A stretch of 64,000 bases of DNA from Letharia columbiana. Taxonomy: Eukaryota; Ascomycota; Lecanoromycetes; Lecanorales; Parmeliaceae. The translations under genes and the position numbers were made by a program. The notes below the pieces were generated by a model. It ran no database searches and was not told where the DNA came from. It worked only from the letters and a program-made list of their open reading frames with translations. Shown here one piece after another: positions 46,721-57,075 of this stretch (positions within the stretch are counted from its first letter, which is position 1; each line of letters starts with the position of its first letter). The stretch covers positions 186,001 through 250,000 of the forward strand of contig NW_023501089.1 of NCBI RefSeq assembly GCF_014066305.1, in the 5' to 3' direction.

Positions 46721-47668
46721 TCATCCCTTCAATATTTCGGGCTGACCAAGCTGCAATATACTATCCTCACAAATCAGCCCCAAATGCCACCTTCTCATAC
46801 CTGGCCACCAATTTTCATAGACCTTCTCATGCTTTGTCGATAACGAATCACCCTCACCCTGGCCTACCGCGGTTTCAGCAGCCTTACAACCCTCGTCCGA
46901 CTGCTTCATGTCTATCCACACCATCTTGGCTCTGCTGGTCTTCAGCTTGGGATGCGACCTTTTCCAATCTTCTGATCCAACGACAACTCCCGAAGGGTCA
47001 CCCTGAGGTAGAGGCGGCTGAAGTATGTGGGTTGAGATACCGAGGTACGAGAGCCAGGTGCTAGACATTGAAAAGAAGGGGAGGTAGCTTATGGGGTGGA
47101 TGGTGGCGGAGAAGAAGGGTTGTGTTGAACTGGGGTCCGCCCGAAAGACTTCGACTTTGACTGGGGAGGACGTAGATGGGTCTGAAGGGGTGAAGTTAAA
47201 GCGCGCGAGATGCCTGTAGAGGGTAAGATTCGAATTGGGGTTCACCTATCACAGTAAAAGGAATAGACGCGTAGCATACTTTGGAATGTTCCAATTCCTC
47301 CTCCCATTCATCAAAGTTGCCTCTTGGCTGACCCAGATTCCTGTTATCCTCGAATCCTTCCTTTTCTTGCCATCAGGCCCAACGGATGAGAAGGAGCCTG
47401 GTAGTATGGCCAGCTCGTCATACGTGCCTACAGGACTCTCGCTATATCTGACGATCTGCGCGAAGCCCAGACCGCCGGCATATTTCCCTGTCTCTTTCTC
47501 TGAGCTAAATGACGCTGCATGGAGCTCGAGAGGGTCGTAGACAATGTCCAGAGGAAGGGCGGAAGAGGCAAAGTGGTAGAAAGAGAGGACGTAGACTGTC
47601 GCTTTGCAGGTCCATGGCGGTGGAGCAAGGGGCAAGGATATCTTGGGTGACGGCGCGGACGTTGACAT
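46721..47668 (-). CDS. Acetoacetate-decarboxylase-like (ADC superfamily) protein
   Basis: Exons 47280-47668 and 46721-47213 sum to 882 nt (293 aa), ATG at 47668 (MSTSAPSPK). The pattern GGLGFAQIVRYSESPVGTYDEL, ITGIWVSQEATLMNGRRNWNIPK, then HLARFNF after the intron is that of fungal ADC-superfamily proteins, where a small-molecule or lipid-like ligand sits in the beta-barrel. The NGRRNWNIPKH block is the most conserved part. The Lys that acts as Schiff-base donor in bacterial ADC cannot be assigned by eye, so decarboxylase activity is not claimed. There is no signal peptide. It may belong to secondary metabolism, but no clustered biosynthetic genes are here. Confidence 0.65.
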
Positions 47669-48203
47669 GGCGGCAACGTCAAAAGCGTGGTGTTATTTGA
47701 TAATTGATAGGTATGTACCACGGCGCACGAGCGAGTCAAGCCTTTTCATAGAGATCGGAATCTTCGACTGATGACCAACTGGCAGTCAGGCATGACGATA
47801 GTGCTTATGGCTTCAATAGCTCGAAAGCGTGCCGTACTGGGCCGGGAGAAAGAAGCCATTTTACTGATCTAAACGACATCGACCGAAGCCTACAAGTGAG
47901 TTAGCCTTCTAAGGTCAAGTGGCAGCTCGCTTGCAGGCTATTGGTCTTGATCGTGGTCGACGGGTCGCTGGTGAGGCTCCTCGCCGCCAAGGCTTCGCTT
48001 CCTGCCCCTCCTATGCCGACTTTTCACAAGGCTGTGACAGAGTGCTACGTATATGGAAGGCTGCATCTACCATTGCTGCCAATTCACCTCAGCGAATCGA
48101 TGAATATGCTGGTCCCTTTATAGTTTGTATGGTCCCTTTATAATTTTTTGTATGTCAACCTCTCGCATTTTCAGACATTGCTTGAGCCATCTCTTCTGTA
48201 GAT
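47669..48203. other. Divergent promoter region, ADC-like / NACHT
   Basis: 535 bp. Two near-identical TATGGTCCCTTTATA-type motifs sit at about 48108-48144. No gene was seen. Confidence 0.4.
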
Positions 48204-51200
48204 ATGCCTCATCTTCCGTGGAGGTCGAAGAATTTTAGGGTCGAGGATCAGCAACTCCAAAGTGTCCCCTATGACTCTCTAGAAGGGGAAGATCAGCCTA
48301 AAGACCTTTGGGATCGAGCTCACATACTTTTACGTGATGACAAGAGCAACAGACAGTTGCTGGTAGCATACGAAAGGATCTTGCTGTCCGAGCTCAACGA
48401 AGTTGCATCACCATCAACATCTGTGAACTGGGGAAGTCGTGATAGGAGAAGGCAGGTGTCAGATTTGATAGTAAAGAAACTCAAAGTCATCGAAGACACT
48501 CGATGGAGGCTTCAACTGGGAAAAGAGACAGTGAAGGTCAAAGCCCAAGTGGACAAAGTCGTGAAGACTGTGATTTGGGCTCAAGGTTTCGTATCCTCAG
48601 CAATCAGCGCAGATCCGCACGCTGCGCTGGCATGGGCTGGTGTATCGCTTCTACTACCATTGCTGCTCAACCCTACATCGCAAAATAAGGCTCTTGTTGA
48701 TGGCTTGGACTACATCTCTACGCTGATAGCTCGCTTCACCGTCATCGAGGGGACTTATCAGCAGCATATATCGACGCGTTCTGCAACGTCTGGCTCCAAT
48801 GATAAAACTGAGCTTGAGCGCTCATTCGAGATGCAAGTCACAAAGCTTTACACGCAAATCTTAGCTTTTCAAGCTCGGGTCGTGTGCCAGCTTCCACGAA
48901 ATGCTCTAGTGCGATACGGAAGAGATGTCTTGAAAGCGGATGATTGGTCTACGATGCTTGCTGAGATAAAGACAACAGAGTCCAGTTGCAGCGCAATCTC
49001 CGATGTCGTCAGCACCGAAAAAATAGATGCCGCCTGGAGAGAGCAAGAACGCCGAATGGACGATCTTTTCCGATCGCAGGAGGAGCACTACTGGAAGTTA
49101 CAACACACGACCGACCAGATCGCAGCTGATCTAAAACAAGCCATTGAAGAACAAAGAGGCTGGCACAGGACGGATGAAGAGTCTTTGTGCCTTCAGGCGC
49201 TCTGCAACTCAACATATGAGGACCGTAAAAACCGAAACCCCGATCGTGTGCCCGGTACCTGCCAATGGTTCTTGAATAACGAAAAGTTCCATAAGTGGGC
49301 AGAGAATGACTTATCAGACCTTCTTTGGGTGACCGCAGATCCTGGTTGCGGCAAGTCCGTACTATCGAAGTCGCTCGTCGATAGCGAGCTGGAAAGCACT
49401 TTGTCGCTGACCACGGCTTACTTCTTCTTCAAGGATGATAGCCCTGAGCAAAGGAGCGCTACACATGCTGTATGCGCTCTGTTACATCAATTATGCATCC
49501 AAAATCGTGCTTTACTACGGATAGCCGTGGGTATCTATCAAAAGAATGGAAGCCAATTAACTTTATCATTTGCCTGGGTGTGGGATTTGCTGCTAGCAGT
49601 CACTCAACATCCTGAAGCCGGTGAAGTCGTATGCATTTTCGACGCGCTCGACGAATGTGAAGAAAGGGATAAAGAGAGTTTGATTAGCTCATTGAATGAC
49701 CTCTACGCCTCCCAAGAAAGTTTCGAAGGCCGGCTCAAGTTCCTGATAACAAGTCGACCCTACTATGACATAGAGGAATCCTTTGACCAGAACACGTTAC
49801 GACTGGCCGGAGAGGACGAAAGCGACACGATCAAGTACGAGATCGATCTCGTAATCAAGGATAGGGTCTCCAAAATCGCCTCCAGGAAAAGGCTGGACCC
49901 CAAAACTCGCGCTGCTTTACAGGACCGCCTTCTACAAACCGAGAATCGGACTTATCTCTGGCTACATCTAACGTTGGACAGGGTCGAAAAGGGGTTCGGT
50001 CTAGCTACTCCCAAGAAAATGAGGGCTTTCATTGATGAGCTACCGAGAACAATCAATCAAGCTTATGAAGCCATGTTGGATCGGTCTCCTCAGCCGGAGC
50101 AAGCACGGAAACTGCTACACATAGTCTTGGCCGCAGTGCGGCCTCTTGATTTGCGTGAGATGAACATGGCCCTCAATATTGAAGAAGGCCAGGCATCTCG
50201 GAAGGAAGTCGATTTTTATCCAGAAGATTCGTTCGGCACTTATGTTAAGAATCTCTGTGGGCTCCTTGTGAGCATCTTCGATGCAAGAATATACCTCCTA
50301 CATCAAACAGTGAAGGAATTTCTACTTCCCAGGGCTATGACCCCTGGTGCAATCAAGCGTACCGACTCGGTCGGAGTGTGGAAACACTCTATGGAGCCAA
50401 GTGAATCCAATCTTGTCCTTGCAAGTACATGTCTGTATTACCTTTCATTTGCTGTATTCGACGAAGACACATCCCGCGATGAATACAACCCAGAGAAGAA
50501 TTATGATTTTCTCATCTATGCAGCTTTGTATTGGCAGAATCATTTCAAATTCGCTAGAGAAGAAAGGAGAGTGATCGAATTGTGGTACTATGTCTGCGAT
50601 ACTGAGACTAGGCGCTTTAATTCCTGGTACCAGGTGTGGCTGCAGCACGAAAACAAACATGATCTCAAGGTTAAACCAATAGTGAGAAAGACTTCTCCGC
50701 TGATGTTAGCCTCAACCTTCGGTCATGATGTGATTGTGAGACAATTAACTGAAGGAAAGGCTGAGAGAGAGTTCGAAGACTGGTGCGGCATGACACCGTT
50801 AATGTCCGCTGCAAAGTACGGGCACGAAATTGTCGTGAGTTCTCTGATCAGGGTTGGAGCTCTTCTGGAAGCACAGGATTTCAGATTGTTGACGCCTCTG
50901 GCTTATGCTGCGACCTATGGACATGAACATGTAGTCAGGGTCTTGATCAATGAAGGAGCATTCATAGATTCGAATAACTTCAATGGAGAGACGCCTCTAT
51001 CGCTTGCTGCATATCACGGCAACCATCTGGTCGTCAAATTGCTGATTGATGCCGGAGCTCAAGTGGCTACTCCCGACAAGAATGGCTGGACGCCTCTAAT
51101 GGCGGCTACAGCCGTTGGACACCCTAAGGTAGTGGAAATGCTGCTGAAGACTGGAAAATGTGTTCCGGCGGACACTCTTAGGTACACCCAAGGCCTGACG

Positions 51201-51416
51201 CTTCTGCACCAGGCTGCATACATGGCGAATGAGACGGTAGTGAAGATGCTTCTTGGCGCCGGTTGTTCACCGGATTCTACGGATAGTGAAGGTATCACGC
51301 CGCTGGGGCTTGCAAAAAGTGGTCTTGGCGCAGAGTCTACCACTCAGCCGAGCAACCACCGCCGCTCGAAGCTGGAAGCAGTTATAAAATTGCTCGAGCC
51401 AGTCACATCGAAGTGA
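48204..51416 (+). CDS. NLR-like NACHT NTPase with C-terminal ankyrin repeats
   Basis: Single-exon, 1070 aa, ATG at 48204. Residues 30-290 match the N-terminal NACHT-associated region of fungal NLRs (DLWDRAHILLRDDKSNRQL, then AWAGVSLLLPLLLNPTSQN) with helical TDQIAADLKQAIEEQ before the NTPase. NACHT: Walker A DPGCGKS (about 380), Walker B VCIFDALDECEE (about 475), sensor LKFLITSRPYYDI (about 512). A winged-helix-like part follows (YLWLHLTLDRVEKGFG, LDLREMNMALNI, IYLLHQTVKEFLLPR). Ankyrin repeats from about 830 to 1055 number about six (TPLMSAAKYGHEIVVSSLI, TPLAYAATYGHEHVVRVLI, TPLSLAAYHGNHLVVKLLI and others). Such proteins act in non-self recognition and heterokaryon incompatibility in filamentous fungi; the partner or effector is unknown here. 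All key motifs are intact. Confidence 0.92.
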   Translation: MPHLPWRSKNFRVEDQQLQSVPYDSLEGEDQPKDLWDRAHILLRDDKSNRQLLVAYERILLSELNEVASPSTSVNWGSRDRRRQVSDLIVKKLKVIEDTRWRLQLGKETVKVKAQVDKVVKTVIWAQGFVSSAISADPHAALAWAGVSLLLPLLLNPTSQNKALVDGLDYISTLIARFTVIEGTYQQHISTRSATSGSNDKTELERSFEMQVTKLYTQILAFQARVVCQLPRNALVRYGRDVLKADDWSTMLAEIKTTESSCSAISDVVSTEKIDAAWREQERRMDDLFRSQEEHYWKLQHTTDQIAADLKQAIEEQRGWHRTDEESLCLQALCNSTYEDRKNRNPDRVPGTCQWFLNNEKFHKWAENDLSDLLWVTADPGCGKSVLSKSLVDSELESTLSLTTAYFFFKDDSPEQRSATHAVCALLHQLCIQNRALLRIAVGIYQKNGSQLTLSFAWVWDLLLAVTQHPEAGEVVCIFDALDECEERDKESLISSLNDLYASQESFEGRLKFLITSRPYYDIEESFDQNTLRLAGEDESDTIKYEIDLVIKDRVSKIASRKRLDPKTRAALQDRLLQTENRTYLWLHLTLDRVEKGFGLATPKKMRAFIDELPRTINQAYEAMLDRSPQPEQARKLLHIVLAAVRPLDLREMNMALNIEEGQASRKEVDFYPEDSFGTYVKNLCGLLVSIFDARIYLLHQTVKEFLLPRAMTPGAIKRTDSVGVWKHSMEPSESNLVLASTCLYYLSFAVFDEDTSRDEYNPEKNYDFLIYAALYWQNHFKFAREERRVIELWYYVCDTETRRFNSWYQVWLQHENKHDLKVKPIVRKTSPLMLASTFGHDVIVRQLTEGKAEREFEDWCGMTPLMSAAKYGHEIVVSSLIRVGALLEAQDFRLLTPLAYAATYGHEHVVRVLINEGAFIDSNNFNGETPLSLAAYHGNHLVVKLLIDAGAQVATPDKNGWTPLMAATAVGHPKVVEMLLKTGKCVPADTLRYTQGLTLLHQAAYMANETVVKMLLGAGCSPDSTDSEGITPLGLAKSGLGAESTTQPSNHRRSKLEAVIKLLEPVTSK

Positions 51417-53160
51417 GTGCTGGACCTGATGAGACTGTTTGAGCCATGTTGTACGTGTTCATTCACCACAATCACTATGGTTCGCCATAGCTACTACTGC
51501 GCCGAGGACGAGTATCATGGCCACCGCAAGCTCGCCGAGTCAAGAGGACGTAGACTTAGATCATTGGGGACAAAGGATATTATCCAAGTCAGCTTGATGC
51601 CAATAAAATCGCCATCTTACAAAGCCGGTGTTCTTTCCAGTTGACAGAAAATCGTGCGTTCGTGCGGATGCGGAGGGCGATATCCTTCCTCAGTCGATCA
51701 GTTTTTTTAAGCCTGGTGGCAGAATTTCGAAAGAGCTTCTACCGAACAGTGGTAAATCGAGAAGCCATTCTTCTCAGCGGGCTTGCCCATGACCGGCGAC
51801 GAATACCGTAAGCGTTCAGCGGACTCGCTCGACAATGGCTCTATAGTCACTGCTCTAGGTCTACGTTTCGTCTCTCTGATTCTTGGCGTAGGATAATAGT
51901 AAAAGATTTCAGATGACTGGTACTACAACCGTTCTCGAGGAAGCCAGGTCTCAGCAAGTCCAGAGAACAACAATACGACCTTTCTCTTACCATTCAAAAA
52001 TGCTGAGCAGTGCACTGACCAATCCATCAGTGCCAACCTCTTGGGCTCCGTCGATCAAGTAATCCGTCCATTATTCCACTTCGACTGGCCCCACCGTCCC
52101 GCCATCTACTCAAATCCTTATCTCCCAGCCTGCGACACCCTGCTCGTCTCGGCTACTGCCCACATGGAATTACGAACCCAATTGCCACGACGTTCTTACC
52201 TATTGATAGAACCTCACTACTTTCTTATCGTGATGGAGCAGACGCTCCTTACGCGCGATCGAGACTGGATCCAAAGGAGTTCATTGAAGCTTAATACTCT
52301 ATCCAATATAAATTCCTATCGAGTGGGCCTGTTGAGAATGTTTCTGATGGTGGTCTGATCAATTGTAACGATGAACGGGGAAATACTTTCTGGTTCGGAG
52401 CCATCATCTACGTGAAGGAGATACTCCAAGAGTTCACGTACATGGCCACCAGCTCTAGCATACTCGCATCGAACCTCAAGATTTGTCTCAGCGTGGTCCT
52501 GGCACCCGAAGCCATCCCAACCTCGTCGTCACCTCTCTTACGGCTGCTGGTCGTGGGTGGCGTGACGAGCGTCAAGTACAGTATGGACCGTACACTGTTT
52601 GTTGCGTATCTATTGAGGCCGCGACGTGAACTTGGTTTGACGGATGGGAATATGTGGAAGAGACGTTGCTATGGATTGGGAAGTTTCTTGATAAAGCTGG
52701 CAAGAGGTTGCTGGAAGAGGTGAGGATTACGAGGATAATGCTTGGTTAATGGAGTGTAGCTTAAATATCTATTGTGGTGCTGCCAGATGGTATAGATACA
52801 GCTTGTTATGGGCATCATAATGAAGTCAAAATGTAGCCTTTACCCAATTCCATTGAATATCTAAACATCTGAGAGCCTGTTGTGGAGTGGAGCTTGAAAG
52901 GCCGAAGCTTCCTAACATGCTAGTGCTTCAAAGGCCTTTCAGTACAAAGATGCTCTGCTGGAGCTCTTCTTGCCCTGCGAACGGTCTTTTTCGTCAGTAG
53001 ATAATCGGACCACTGGCAGAAAGGCACTACCGTCTCGAGTCACGTGATTGTACTGTACAAGACACCAACCTGCTGAGTCAGCTTGAGCAAAATGCTTGGC
53101 ATGATTCCACGACATCTGCGATTGACAATCTTATAACTAAACTGGCACCTTCAACCCAAC
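51417..53160. other. Decayed or non-coding flank downstream of the NACHT gene
   Basis: Several moderately long plus-strand frames (51640-51790 with PVDRKSCVRADAEGDILPQS; 52041-52358; 52412-52723) look protein-like but do not join and show no recognised domain. I infer a decayed gene. No intact ORF is supported. Confidence 0.4.
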
Positions 53161-53529
53161 ATGTCCTTCCCGTCCGCATGCCGGCACACCCTCCACCCTC
53201 ACCTCCTCCGCCACCCCACCATCCGCATCCGCCTCCCCACCACCGCTCGCGCCTACACTTCTCGCCGCGGCGCCGACGAAACCACCCTCGCCTCCGCAAG
53301 GCACAACCCCCGTCTCTCGGGCCCCTCGCTCGGCCATCTCATCACAGAGCTCAGCGCCACGACGCCGGACATGCTCAGGGACGGAGTGAGAAGGGAAGGC
53401 CACACGATGGGTGAGGAGCAGAGGACCCTGGCGCGCAACGTCGCTATCGGCACTGTGGGGCTGCCGCTTGCTTTTGGGGGTGTGGTTGTAGGTGTGGGGT
53501 GGCTTTGGGGCTCTGACGGTGGGGGTTGA
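53161..53529 (+). CDS. Small mitochondrial-type single-pass membrane protein
   Basis: 122 aa, single exon, ATG at 53161. The first 40 residues are Arg/His/Ser rich without acids (LRHPTIRIRLPTTARAYTSR), a mitochondrial-presequence pattern. One transmembrane segment lies near residues 95-117 (VAIGTVGLPLAFGGVVVGVG). I do not recognise the family. Its position between non-coding stretches makes dependence on neighbours unlikely. The GC-rich composition and third-base bias support real coding. Confidence 0.6.
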   Translation: MSFPSACRHTLHPHLLRHPTIRIRLPTTARAYTSRRGADETTLASARHNPRLSGPSLGHLITELSATTPDMLRDGVRREGHTMGEEQRTLARNVAIGTVGLPLAFGGVVVGVGWLWGSDGGG

Positions 53530-53979
53530 GGGGTGCTCTGGTTCGGGTGACGTAGAGGGAGCGGGTTGTTGTGCGTAAGGGAGGTGGAATTGGTATATAT
53601 TCTATTTTCGACACAATTGGACTGGGTAAGCTCCGTCGTGTCGTCTCTGATGAACGAAATTCGTTGCTGAGGAGACGTGTTGTAGCCGATCTAGTTCTGT
53701 CGTCAATGGGTCTGTCTGGACGGTTGTACGAATTGAATGCGTGGATGTTTGGCTACGAATGCTTTTTTTTTGCCGTTTCATTAGCTGGGAAAAAGTGGCT
53801 GGTATTGTTTTCAGAGAAAGCGTTCAATTACTCCACCTACTCCATACAAAATGTGCTTGCTTTATTACATTGCCAGACATTAATATCTCGACAGATCAAC
53901 TCGGAATCCTTCCCCTCCTTCCCCTCCTCCGTGCCGTCGACACGTCCGAGACGGCTTTCCTCTCTCTCCTCTCTCTCAA
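53530..53979. other. Intergenic, nothing supported
   Basis: The plus frame 53571-54239 overlaps the minus-strand gene and looks like its shadow. Confidence 0.4.
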
Positions 53980-54429
53980 TTAGAGAAAGATCCCGATTCC
54001 CTGTTGTTTCGCACATTCGTCATCTTGCTCGTCTTGGTCACTCGCCAGCTCTTCGTGCGTGGCTATTTGACAACATGGACAAGTCTCATACGGCTTGGGT
54101 GAGAGCGGGGATAGCCAGTTTAAGACGCATGCAAGATATCCCCACGTGCAGGCAAGATGTTTTCGCCATCGGAGGACGAACCTTGCAGTCCAGAGTGAGA
54201 GGACCATCCAAAACACAATGCGCCAGCGCCAGCCCATAAAATCGTTTCTCTGATGGAAGTTCCAGCCGGGCGAATAGAAGGCCCATACGATGTCTCCAAT
54301 CAGCCAACAGAGCGCAATGACAAGCGCACAGTATCCTATAAAGCTGAGGACAAGATCCTTCAGTAGCTCGAATAGTGACACCATAAGTGCGTGGATAGCT
54401 TGCTTTGATGGCTTAACGCAGCTCGCCAT
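53980..54429 (-). CDS. Hypothetical two-pass membrane protein
   Basis: 149 aa, single exon, ATG at 54429 (MASCVKPSKQ). Two or three hydrophobic segments: ELLKDLVLSFIGYCALVIAL (about 21-42) running into CWLIGDIVWAFY, and IVFWMVLSLWTARFVL (about 72-88). The C-terminus has a CPCCQ motif and an acidic tail (DQDEQDDE). Trp content is high. There is no recognised family. The open frame is long for its length and starts at ATG, so I list it with moderate caution. Confidence 0.45.
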   Translation of the reverse strand: MASCVKPSKQAIHALMVSLFELLKDLVLSFIGYCALVIALCWLIGDIVWAFYSPGWNFHQRNDFMGWRWRIVFWMVLSLWTARFVLRWRKHLACTWGYLACVLNWLSPLSPKPYETCPCCQIATHEELASDQDEQDDECAKQQGIGIFL

Positions 54430-55218
54430 GGAGGCTTGAGTGTGGTAGAGAGAAGCGGCAGAGGTATTGGGGTCAAAATAGTATGAGCTTGTGTGTCTAA
54501 GTGCCTTGATCGACGATCCTTTCGTAGAGGTATTCCGCTTCTGCGAAAGGCAAAGATGGAAGATTCACCGCAACGCAAGAAAGAGGTTCGTTATATCTCA
54601 TCGCAAACATGGGCTTTACACTTGATAGAGCAAGTGTTTTTCTTTGTATGTGGGATGTGTTATCAGAGCATGTTGAACAATGAATTTGTGGCTCCTTCCT
54701 GTTTGACGGTTGTAATTTCACAGGTTTTCGTCAGGACAAAGGAGCACAGATGACTCTCGCAGGTTGGAGTGAACCACTGCGTTCGATTATCGTCAATGCC
54801 ACGGTTGCTTTTGTGTCCCAACGGAGTTGGTGAACATTGACGTGAGATGTCAAAAAGCAAAAAATCACATGGAAGGGTAAGTGCGGGATGCCTTTTGCCA
54901 TCAGTGTGCCGTTGCTTTCTGAGGACGTGCAAACACTTTTGCCACGTACGCTCGAACGCTGTAATCATCTTGCTTCCTCAGGGTTAGTTTCACGCTGGCC
55001 GAGAGGTCTTGGAACTTTGCTACCGTGGTCAGTAATACTACTGGGGCCCTGCTTGCACGTTTTGGAATCGAACTACCTTCAATAACATTTCTGCCAAGCC
55101 CGCGAGAGACCAAAGATGGTTCTTCCTGTGATAAAGCAGGTCAGCTAATGAATTGAAATATCTCAAGGCCTCCCCTGAATCATTCCCTGATATACAGCCC
55201 AGAACCCTTTGATAAGTG
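54430..55218. other. Intergenic, nothing supported
   Basis: Short frames only. No RNA gene was recognised. Confidence 0.45.
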
Positions 55219-56191
55219 ATGAACTCTCCCTTAACCTATCAAGACTCCCGCATATCGTCCATGACATCTCCCATCTCGAAGCCTCCTCTCGCTACCAAAC
55301 CCTTCATCTTTGGACCCTCTACCCGAACCCTCACCGTCCACCCCTCCCACCCGGTTCCCATACCCAACCACTCAAAAAACGACCATCTCATCCACGTCAA
55401 GACTACCGCCATATTCGCCGAAAACCCAGAAACTCAACTCACGCCGGGCAACTACCAGAACAAACGGCTCCCCATTCTCTCCTTTCTGCCCCGGCGACCT
55501 AATCTACGCTCGCTCCTCGCGCGTCCCGTCTGCAACCTCGTCTGGTCATGCCATCGCGCGGACGGAGGAGATGGCGCAGAAGTCGCAGAAGCTGAGGTGG
55601 GTGGAAGCGGCGATAAGGGCTTGGCAGGCTGTGTTCGAGCATGCTGGTGTGGAAAGGCTGGATGTCCCGATTCCGTTCGGGAAGAGGGTTCTGTTTGATG
55701 CCACGGCGGCTGGTGTGGGGTGTTTGGCTTGTGCAGTTGGCGAGGATCGTGGGGTTGGAAGTTGTGGCGCAGGTTGGCAGTGCGGAAAACCACAATTTCG
55801 ATGGAGGTTTAGGTGTGTTGGAGATTGTGAAATATAAAGGTGAGAGCTTGAAGGCATATGCCCGAAGAGAGGGGCTGGTGGATGTCGTGATTGATCCTTT
55901 GGGAGGAAAGACGTTGGCGGATGTGTGGTGTTGTGTCGAGGATGGGGGGTACTTTGGTTAGTATATTCGAGCCGCCTGAAGGGAAGAGGCCGGGGGCCTG
56001 AAGGATGAGGTTGTGAAGGATGAGTTTTTCATGATGTGATATCGAGAGTGCTGGACGAGGGCCAGTGTAAGGGGGTGGTGGACAGTGTGTGGGATTTCGA
56101 GGACTACAAGGGGGCATTTGAAAGGTTGGATGGGGGCCATGCTAATGGTAAGGTGGTGACCAAGGTTACCGAGTTGATATGTCAGGAGTGA
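55219..56191 (+). pseudogene. Zinc-less MDR (quinone-oxidoreductase-like) gene, degenerate
   Basis: The parts occur in order but in several frames. An N-terminal substrate-binding part (SKPPLATKPFIFGPSTRT) is read in one frame. FCPGDLIYARSSRVP, QKLRWVEAAIRAWQAVFEHAG and GKRVLFDATAAGVG (the NAD-binding start) are in a second. WLVQLARIVGLEVVAQVGSA and DVVIDPLGGKTLADVW are in a third. After a stop the C-terminal DEGQCKGVVDSVWDFEDYKG and ANGKVVTKVTELICQE lie in another frame, ending TGA 56189-56191. At least three frame breaks and one internal loss (the IPLSAL-type segment before the RAWQAVFEHAG part) are needed. GxxGVG cofactor glycine pattern is still visible. Not functional as it stands. Confidence 0.75.
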
Positions 56192-57075
56192 ATGTCTCGG
56201 TTCACGTATGTGTACGTCGATTTAGGATGAGATCCGACACCTCTTCTCCTTACCACAAGCGCTAATTCTGGAAGACTTTTCAATATAACCTAGGACTGTC
56301 ATGGTAATGATCGTTGCATATGGAAGGGCCTCGTACATGACGTTGCGACCATCCCGCATTGATTGCATTTTCACCTGTAGACGAAGCACCTGCGTCGATG
56401 AAGTTACAGAAGGACTGGGTTCCTTCTAGAACAATTCTACAGTTTGCGAAGGAAATTACTTGAGATCGTCTTCTGCCATCAACGCAAGTCCTATACCAAA
56501 GGATCAAGACAATCTGCTATCAAGAAAGAACTGGAAGTCCCTTCTCTCAAACAGAAGATGTAGGGTACGTACGCACAGAACCATCCTGGAAAGTTGGCGA
56601 ACAGACACGCGGTCCGCGGCGCGAGAGCATGAGAGGATAGGGCGAGTCAGGGTAAGAGGTCAGTAAGATAGAGACGGCAAGGAAAAGATTTTGCCTGTAC
56701 CGAGAATGACCATGTGAAGTCGGCATCAAGCACATAAGGACAACTGGTGAAAGTGGCTTTCAGTTCATTCTTGAAGTATAGTATATAGCTCGTCAATGCG
56801 TGGGAATGCGTCTCTGATGAGTATGACATTTCGCAGCTTTGATTTGATCATTGAATGCAAGTGTACATACGGCGCCCGACTGAAATCATAACAACCATTA
56901 ATACATGAAAGCGCCTTCAAGACCGATCAGGAGCATGTCCTGAGAGCTGGACGCCGGTGTTCAAGAAGGAATTGATCAATCGCGTCTACAATAGTGGAGA
57001 TATCAAAGGGGTATCAGGTATCATGAAAGAAAACTCTTATAGCATCCTGCCGCTGCCAAGCAATCAGTAATTCTG
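56192..57075. other. Intergenic, nothing supported
   Basis: It lies between the MDR remnant and the WRAP73-like 3' end. No gene is supported. Confidence 0.45.

Noticed and set aside
42747..51416. Secondary-metabolite cluster around the rhodopsin-like, ADC-like and NACHT genes
   Set aside because: No PKS, NRPS, terpene synthase, transporter or P450 is present; neighbours look unrelated.
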